Source: Amborella trichopoda (taxonomy: Eukaryota > Streptophyta > Magnoliopsida > Amborellales > Amborellaceae). From it: a stretch of DNA of 64,000 bases. Made by a program: the position numbers and the translations under genes. Position 1 is the stretch's first letter, and the number at the start of each line of letters is the position of its first letter. The stretch spans positions 732,372-796,371 of the forward strand of contig NW_006494856.1 in the NCBI RefSeq assembly GCF_000471905.2. Reading direction: 5' to 3'. This document shows positions 57,354 through 64,000 of the stretch, piece after piece. The notes under the pieces are model-generated. The model was not told the DNA's origin. It made no database searches and saw nothing but the letters and a program-made list of their open reading frames with translations.

Positions 57354-58660
57354 ACCAACTTCGGCCAGGATCTACAACACTGTCTTATAATCTTAATTCT
57401 TTAACTTTGGGTATTTTTTGAACTATTTTTGCATATAAGTTTAAATGATTTCAGAGTAAATAAGCAAATAGGATACTATTATATTTTAGTAATTCTTGCA
57501 AGATCCTATAATAATTAAAGACAAACAATATTATGCAGACAAAAGGAATTATAGAAACATCTATTACTATCCACTGTGCGTAAGTAAATTCTCTAATTTT
57601 TATATTGAATAATATTTTAAACTGCATAGTCACATATTCATAAAAAACACTTTATTCCAACTGAAAGCACACTGATTACATTTACATAAATCACACTGAA
57701 AGCACACTGAGTATATTTACAGAAATCACACTTAATAATACTAAGCAAAATATGAAATGACTCAGAAAGGAAACAGAGAGAAATGACTCAGACAGAAACA
57801 AACAGAATATTCAGAAGTGAAAGGATAAACAGAAAGTAAGGACTCACTGGGTGCATATACAATAGCTGGAAAATAGTTTCCAGTTTTCTGGGCAGTATGT
57901 TGGAAGAGAATGGAAATTGCAGTCACACATATTTCAGAAAAGGAGATAGTATTGAACCTGGAATATTTTGGAAGCAAGGTCTGATATTTGATGATCTGGT
58001 CTTTCTGACTGAAGAAGGATTGAAAGAGTATCTTAGAGAGAAGAGATGAACTGAGAGAGAAGAGATGAACTCAGAGAGAAGAGATGAACTCAGAGAGAAG
58101 AGAATATCTAAGAGAGAAGAGAGTATCTTAGAGAGAAGCTCCTTGGTCGAGAAAAGAGAGGCTAAGAGAGCAGCTTTAGAAAGGAGAGAGTCTTTGACCT
58201 CAAGGTCTTGACTGAGAAGAGGAGGAAGAGGAAGGAAGAGTTCGACCTGCTGAATGAAAGGGGTTCGTCCCCTTTTTATAGATGAACTTGCTTAGAGGAG
58301 AAGCAAGTGTCGGTGGAAGAGGACAAAAGAGATAAAGCAGATGTCGGCACAAAAGGACAAGAAAGAAAAGAAAGATAAGACCAAAAGAGAGTGGCTACAG
58401 TGCTTTAGTAGCTACAGTGCTCAGTGGCTGCTTAGTGGCTACAGTGCTCAGTGGCTACAGTGTAAAGCACCATAGTGGCTACAGTATTTTTGTCTTTTTG
58501 TCTGTGGTGGCTATAGTAAAAGCATCTTGAATAGTCTTTGCTTGTCGTGTTGTCTCGGTGAATACTGTTCCTGATGCCTTTTGGTTTATTGATGAGGGTG
58601 ACAGCGTCGATGGAGATATTGACAGGCGTCGGTGGAGCATTTTTGTAAAAACTTGATACA
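57354..58660 (-). other. Copy 4: intergenic promoter and leader
   Basis: Contains, on -, the 'gcactgtagccact' cluster (58392-58490), TATA box (58274-58281), CT-rich repeats (about 58020-58130), and AATAAA (57651-57656). Full-length compared with 51.9-53.2 kb. It ends within the primer-binding site. Confidence 0.85.
58274..58281 (-). promoter_or_regulatory. TATA box of pregenomic promoter, copy 4
   Basis: 'tataaaaa' on -, same context as at 52327. Confidence 0.7.
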
Positions 58661-58710
58661 GTGGTTTGTCGGGGATGATTGAAGGGAATCTTGAAGTCGG
58701 TGATGATTTC

Positions 58711-59931
58711 TTATGGTCGTTGACTGAACTCATCCGGGTCATCTTCATCTTCATCTGGATCAGTTTCTTCTGGATCTTCTATTGGGAGATTGAGGTATTG
58801 ATTGATATTGGGAGAGGACTGTACGGTTTCATCAGAGGAGACTGGCTTTCTCCCTGCTTCGGCAAATATTTCTTTCATCTGGTTTTCCAATGTCTCTTTC
58901 GAGGCATTAGGGTTTGCTTGTAACATATTTCTTAGGTATGTGGGAAAATCGAAAGAAGTATTGGCTGTATTCTGGCTTTGGGGTGTTTCCAGAGGTTGTG
59001 GAGGAATTCTGTTTGGAGTAAGTGAGGATGGGTCCATATTAAAGATATCCCACCATTTTACCGAAATGGTCTTTTCGAGTCTAGGTATAAAGGTATAATC
59101 AGAGGTAGTATTGGGGGAAATGGTATATTCCCATTTCATTACCCAGGGTATTTGGTACAAGGCCATAAAATAGAGATGATGGTCTATGGTGATATCATTC
59201 TGGTTATAGGCTTGGAATTTGTCTTGCACTGCTTTGAAGGCAGGTGGTAAAATTTGGACAGTTGATCCCCACACAAAAAACCAGTTTTTGAACCAGGTGG
59301 GAAAACGTTTCAAAATTTGTAATCTAAATTGAATATATCAACTATGAGTATAGTTAGGATTTTGGTAATAGAAAAATTTGTGCCATGCCTCTATATATTC
59401 GGCATACTTAAAATACTTATATGAAAAGTCTGGATTTTGAAGTTTCTTCCCATGGGCGGGATTACAACCCCACTCTTCATAAGGAAGTATATTTTTAATC
59501 TGGACTTTACTATATGCAATAGTCCGAGTGTTTTGTTGAAAATAATGGACTACAGAAATGGATCCTGTTTCCATTAGTATTGCTTCAAAGTATTCTCTTG
59601 TTTTAACCCCATTGGAAGGGTTAAGATGGTTGATCAAATATAGAGGAGCAAGTTTTATGGGCTCAGTATTGATATATTTCTCATCGATAGTGATATCCAT
59701 GAGATAGGCTCTTTCAAGGTAGGCAGATCTGGGTATATTGGATGGAGTAGCAGATTTGCTTTGTACAGGAGAATATATGGGTTTTGAAGCTGTTGCTTCA
59801 GGATAGGTAATTTGGTGCACAGGAGATTGAGAGGGTGAACGAATTGCCAAAGGCGGTTGTTCCCCTTCATATGGTATTATTTGACTGGTTATGGGTTGTT
59901 TATTTCTACGAGAAGTGTCTCTAGAACCCAT
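58711..59931 (-). pseudogene. Copy 4: ORF2, one nonsense break
   Basis: Same length as copy 1 ORF2 (1,221 bp, ATG at 59931, stop at 58711). A premature stop at 59338-59340 replaces a Trp codon in the aromatic block after 'NPNYTHS', splitting it into an N-terminal part and a C-terminal frame (58711-59313). Otherwise nearly identical, including the acidic tail. Confidence 0.88.
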
Positions 59932-60022
59932 ATTGATAGGTGAAAGTAAAGGTGAAATATTAATATTCTTATTGTCTTCGAACAGTTGCAAGGCAAGTGA
60001 TAAGGGCTGTTCGTCGGTATGG

Positions 60023-60228
60023 TCAGTGTTGCCCCCCCTGCAAAAATTCACGAGTTAAAAAGTCAGGTAAGGAATTAGAAGACCCGGGAAGGTGTTCGAT
60101 AGAAAAGTCGAAGGCGGATAATATAACCTGCCACCGAGCAAATATTTGTTTGGAAACTAAATTTATAACATCTTTTTGCAGAATATCCTTGGCTGCTTTG
60201 CAGTCAGTTCGTATGAGAAAATGTTCGT
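60023..60228 (-). pseudogene. Copy 4: C-terminal end of RNase H
   Basis: Only the last ~68 codons remain, from 'FLIRTDCKAAKDIL' to the ORF1 stop at 60023, followed by the conserved acceptor-like motif and C7 (G7 on -). The rest of RT and RNase H is deleted. Confidence 0.85.
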
Positions 60229-60242
60229 ATCCTTGGTCTTTT

Positions 60243-61110
60243 TAGTTTTTTCTGTTGGAGATCCTCGATCTCTTTTCTGCACATATCTAATAAGATAGTA
60301 TTCATTTGTATTGGTCTAGCTTTTGTAGGCATTTGTTTTTCATCAAATCCTTGTTCGTATGGTAGACTGATGCTATGTTTTTTCCTTTCCCAGAAAGCAT
60401 TGGGATGCTCACTACATATAGAAGTTTCTATATATTGTTGTAATGCTTGAATCTTTTGTTGTATTGAAGAGGTTTGTAATTGTTCTTCAATAGCTTTATA
60501 TTTTATTTCTTGTTTAAAGGGTACAAAGAAATTTTTCTTTGTTATTCAATTGACTTTTGATACTATTGAGTTCTTTCAATTTTGGTTTATGTATAAAATT
60601 AAAATGTATTGGAATATTTTGAATGACTGACGATATTCCTGTTTCATTTATGGTTAAAGGATATAACAAAGTGAGGAATGGAACTCCAAGTATTACTGCT
60701 TGACTTAATCCTTTTACCATTATGAATGGTGTATTTAAACATTGATGGTTGTTACAAACAGAAGCATTAGATAATTTATATTTGATAAATAATCTACTTC
60801 CATCTGCTGTATTTAATATCTGAGTAGTTTTATCAAAATATTTGGAAGGTACAAGTCCTTCATTTATACAATTTAAGTCAGCCCCAGAATCTATTAAGGC
60901 TGATGTTTCAAAGCTATAATCTTGAGCAACAATAATCTTTACATAGACAAACCATTTTTGTACTACTATTTTGTCTATCAGGTTCACCGAAGGAGTAGGT
61001 ATTATCTTGGTTCCTGATGATTCAGGGATATCTAATGATGGATTAGTTTTTATTAATTCATCAAATTCTATTTCATCTGTATCTGAATCTTGTGGAGACA
61101 TTTGTTGCAA
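60243..61110 (-). pseudogene. Copy 4: protease and pre-RT segment
   Basis: The frame 61110-60514 carries the protease with active-site D-S-G-A at 60880-60891 in 'ALIDSGADLNC' and 'PFIMVKGLSQAVILGVPFL'. A one-base difference near 60518 shifts the frame after 'KFLCTL'. The pre-RT segment continues in another frame to the deletion near 60242. Unlike copy 1, the protease active-site region is undamaged. Confidence 0.82.
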
Positions 61111-61154
61111 TTCTAGTGTTTTAATCCTATTTTTTAGTTGAACTATTTCAGTCT

Positions 61155-63041
61155 TTATTTCTTTGATTTCTTGTTTGAGATCTGAAATGGTAGGTTCCTT
61201 ATGTTGAGAAGTGTGTTGATCACTAACTCTTTCATTATTGAGGCAAAATTATATTCATCAGGGGATTTATTGAGAAGAATTGTTTTTGCTTTATTTTTTG
61301 TAATATTAATGAATTGAGTAATGACAGCTCTTTTTTCTTCAGGATCAATTATTTTATTAATAATGTCTAAGATGAAATTATCTTCTTGTGTAAGTGTGTG
61401 AACATTATGTGTTGGACAACTACAATTATCATTATCTTTTGAGCTTACGGATTCTATTTCTGAAGAACTCGTAGAGTCAGAAGATTCTGTCCATATTAAA
61501 TCATCATCTTGTATATGATCTATATAGGATCCAGAAGAAGTAGAAGATGAAGAATCATAATTTATTATATTGTATAATTTTGATTTTATTGTTTCATCTA
61601 ATTGTAAGGCTTCTATTTTCTTTTTTAATTTACATTGGTGTTTATAATGCCCTACTTTACCACACTTATAATATACAGGTAATTTTCTCTTTTTCTTTGT
61701 ATTGGGAGAAAATTTATTAATTAGTTTCCTTTTGGATTTTTTATAATATCTTTTCTCTTTATCTTTATTTTTGGATTTATATTTTTCTTTTTTGGATTTC
61801 TTCTTTTTCTTATATAAATTGTCAGGCATATTTTTCTTATCCAGGTAGTAACCAAATTGTTCACAGAAGTCACCGAGCTCTTTTCGCTTAGTGATCTTTT
61901 GTTTATCTAATTGTCTTTTTAATTTCATATCTGTGCATAAGGCTAAACCTTCAGCACATGTTTCTGCGGAGAGTTCTCCGAGTGTATATGATGAATAAAC
62001 AATAATTCCAGTATGTTTCTTTCTTAATCTTTCCTTAACTTTCTCAGCAAATAAATATGGTAGACCAGCTATAAACTTCTCTTTCCAGTGGTCTTGCTGA
62101 CAGTCTTCTCTTATTAATAATCTTGAGAAAAATACATCTTTATACCACTTATAATGAGATAGGGTAGGACAGCGTAGATTAGATAGCAGATCTTCCGATC
62201 TTGCTGCTAGTAAAGCTGTACTGCCTACAAAATGAAGTGTAATGGTATATATGAGAGTATTGACAGCATCACTCTCTGTGTATATTACTTCTTGGTTTTG
62301 TTCATTTCTGGCGGTCCATTGTCTAGTATTATTGAGGATTCTTTGTTTGGTTTCATCATCTACATAGAAATCCCACCATCCTCTTAACCAGCAAGTAAAT
62401 CCATTGACTATTGCTTTTGCAACCTCTTGATCAGGGTTGCCTGCCATTTTATTTGCAGAAGCATACATAGTCATATGTCTCATGACATCCAATATTTTTA
62501 ATTCTGATAATCCATCTATTTGCCAATTTACTATTGATCTTCCTGAGTATGACACTGCCTGTTGTATGGCATCTTCTTCCATTTGTACATCAACAGGTGT
62601 AGGTCTCTTGTGATATGGTAAAGCTGTTATTGGTTTCCAGTATTTTCCATAAGCTATTCTATTTATGGTTTCAGTAATAGGGGTAGTATCCATAAATGCT
62701 TTTTCTTGATTTTGGATTGTATCTTCTATCATTGGTTCTTCTTCCTGAAGCATCATTGTTTCATGTTCCTGTACTATTGCTTTGCCTTTATCTGATGACT
62801 CAGGTATATTAACAATAGGTGATGGAACGGCTATTTGTGGAGAAGGTATTTCTTTAATATCTAGTTGGGATAATTTTGATATTAACTGATCCATAAGGGA
62901 TTTATTATTTTCTCCTATATGAAATTTATTTTTATTTAATTCTGGAGGTGGTTTGAACAAAACTGATCTTGGTATGATTGTAGTAGAAGGTTGTTCTTTA
63001 GTAACAAGTCTTTCTATTCTTTCTGCTTGTTTTCCTAAAGA
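61155..63041 (-). pseudogene. Copy 4: coat protein region
   Basis: The open frame after a stop at 63042 runs to 61155. It has an N-terminal acidic linker, a core with 'CWLRGWWDFYVDD', 'FVGSTALLAARSEDLLSNLR' and 'DHWKEKFIAGLP', a lysine-rich stretch, then the zinc knuckle at about 61632-61673. The first cysteine of the knuckle is Tyr here, which should abolish zinc binding. An acidic Ser-rich segment follows. A one-base deletion near 61232 shifts the frame before the protease. Coat protein encapsidates viral DNA. Confidence 0.85.
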
Positions 63042-64000
63042 TTACATATAAAGATTGGTATAATTATTTTGTTCTACTATATGTGGAATCAATTCTTGTT
63101 TTTTACCAAGTTCTTTGGGTAAGATTTTATATGGAGTAGCAATTATATCATATAAAGATGGCGATTTTGTAGGTTCATCTTTTAATGGAATAATTGTCTT
63201 GAGTATTAGGCTTTTCTCAAAAGGGTGAATACTAGCAGTTGTAGTACCATACGTACTGATATAGGTTTTTTCTTCTATTGTTTGAATCTCATCATCAAAA
63301 GAAGAAGGGATATGAAGCTGATGTTGATAGTTATTTATTAACCATGAAAAATATCCTTCTGATTTTCTTTCCTTTTTAAGAAACTTATTATATTTGGCCT
63401 GTAATTTTTCTCTTAATGGTAACTGTATATTTGTCAAATACCATTGTCTGATTTGTCTATTTTCATCAGACATAAAATCTTGCTTAATATAAGTATGATC
63501 AATTTTTATCTTTTTTCTTTCCAATTTAGCGGCTAAATATGCTGCTATATATTCATCTGTGTATTGATTATTATCATATTCCTCTACTTGTAAAGTCAAT
63601 ATTTGGAAATCTTTTAATTCTTCTATACTAGGTTCAGTAGTATTAATAGTACTAGATTCAGGAGTATATGTAGGTATAATTACATGATCGGATGTTCTCC
63701 TTATTCCTTGAAAATGTAGGTCTGAACTGGGTATTGAAGAAGACACAGTAGGAGGTGGTAATATTATCACATTTGGGTCTGTAGAATAAGATTTTCTACT
63801 TGGTATTTTATTTTTAATATTCTTTTTTCTATTTATATTTATATCATCTTGAACTTGTAATTGGTTAAATTTAATTTCAATATTACCATCATGATGTTCT
63901 ATTATTTGATTGGGAATATGATTTTGAGGAACCTCTTGAGGTTGATTGGCATTTTGTAATGCCCATGATTGTGGTAGTCTAATATCTGACCATTTGATGG
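63042..64000 (-). pseudogene. Copy 4: ORF1 segment between movement and coat domains, partial
   Basis: Open from the window edge down to a nonsense codon at 63042, in the same frame as the coat region that follows. Homologous to residues ~235-550 of the copy 2 ORF: polar, glutamine/isoleucine-rich linker with 'EYIAAYLAAKLERKKIKID'. The movement-protein core lies outside the window. Confidence 0.85.

Larger units (their letters stand above)
57350..64000 (-). mobile_element. Young pararetrovirus copy 4, leaves the window
   Basis: On -, from the window edge: movement-protein C-terminal part, coat, protease, a deletion removing RT and most of RNase H (joint near 60228-60242), the RNase H end, ORF2, then promoter and leader down to a cut primer site at 57350. 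Very similar to copy 1, so the pair forms a large inverted repeat around 55.4 kb. Confidence 0.88.

Noticed and set aside
45655-64000. LTR retrotransposon instead of pararetrovirus
   Set aside because: No LTR pair, no integrase, a 30K-type movement protein and a CaMV-like primer site favour Caulimoviridae.

Overview
The window is nuclear DNA from a flowering plant. It is AT-rich, intron-poor and packed with decayed transposable elements, and it contains endogenous plant pararetrovirus (Caulimoviridae) sequence. I find no intact host gene, no rRNA or tRNA gene and no CRISPR array. Species cannot be fixed from the sequence.

Layout. (1) 1-11.8 kb is mostly gene-free. It holds a candidate ~1.6 kb DNA transposon with long degenerate inverted repeats (466-2105), several short tandem duplications, and the decayed RNase H tail of a plant LINE (6560-7115). 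(2) 11.8-38.7 kb is a nest of Ty3/gypsy elements of the Tat type, all broken. Element A (+) keeps only its 3' tail and LTR. A plant-mobile-domain relic follows it, then a gag relic (element D, -), then an RT relic (element C, +) interrupted by the best-preserved member, element B (-). B still shows protease, RT, two RNase H domains, integrase, a repeat-rich 3' tail and one LTR. (3) 38.7-39.7 kb is featureless. (4) 39.7-44.75 kb is an old, diverged, 5'-truncated pararetrovirus copy on the + strand that ends at an (AT)n tract. (5) 44.80-45.65 kb is an assembly gap. (6) 45.65-64.0 kb is a younger pararetrovirus array: copy 1 and copy 2 head-to-tail on +, then an abrupt switch at 55,398/55,399 to copies 3 and 4 on -.

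The young virus family has one long polyprotein ORF (movement protein, coat protein with a CCHC knuckle, aspartic protease, RT, RNase H). A second downstream ORF of about 406 aa (ORF2), of no recognised function, overlaps its end. A long non-coding region follows with TATA box, CT-rich leader and a tRNA-Met primer-binding site. The head-to-tail repeat period is 8,571 bp, which estimates the virus genome length. One big ORF plus an unknown ORF2 fits the genus Florendovirus best; this is an inference to be tested by RT phylogeny. Every copy carries stops, frameshifts, deletions or truncations, and no copy in the window is complete.

Most interesting points: the palindromic viral array and its microhomology-marked junctions; the conserved ORF2 in two virus lineages; a conserved splice-acceptor-like motif at the ORF1/ORF2 overlap; repeated short motifs upstream of the viral TATA box and after the primer-binding site; and the coincidence that the assembly gap edge and the window end fall at the same viral position.
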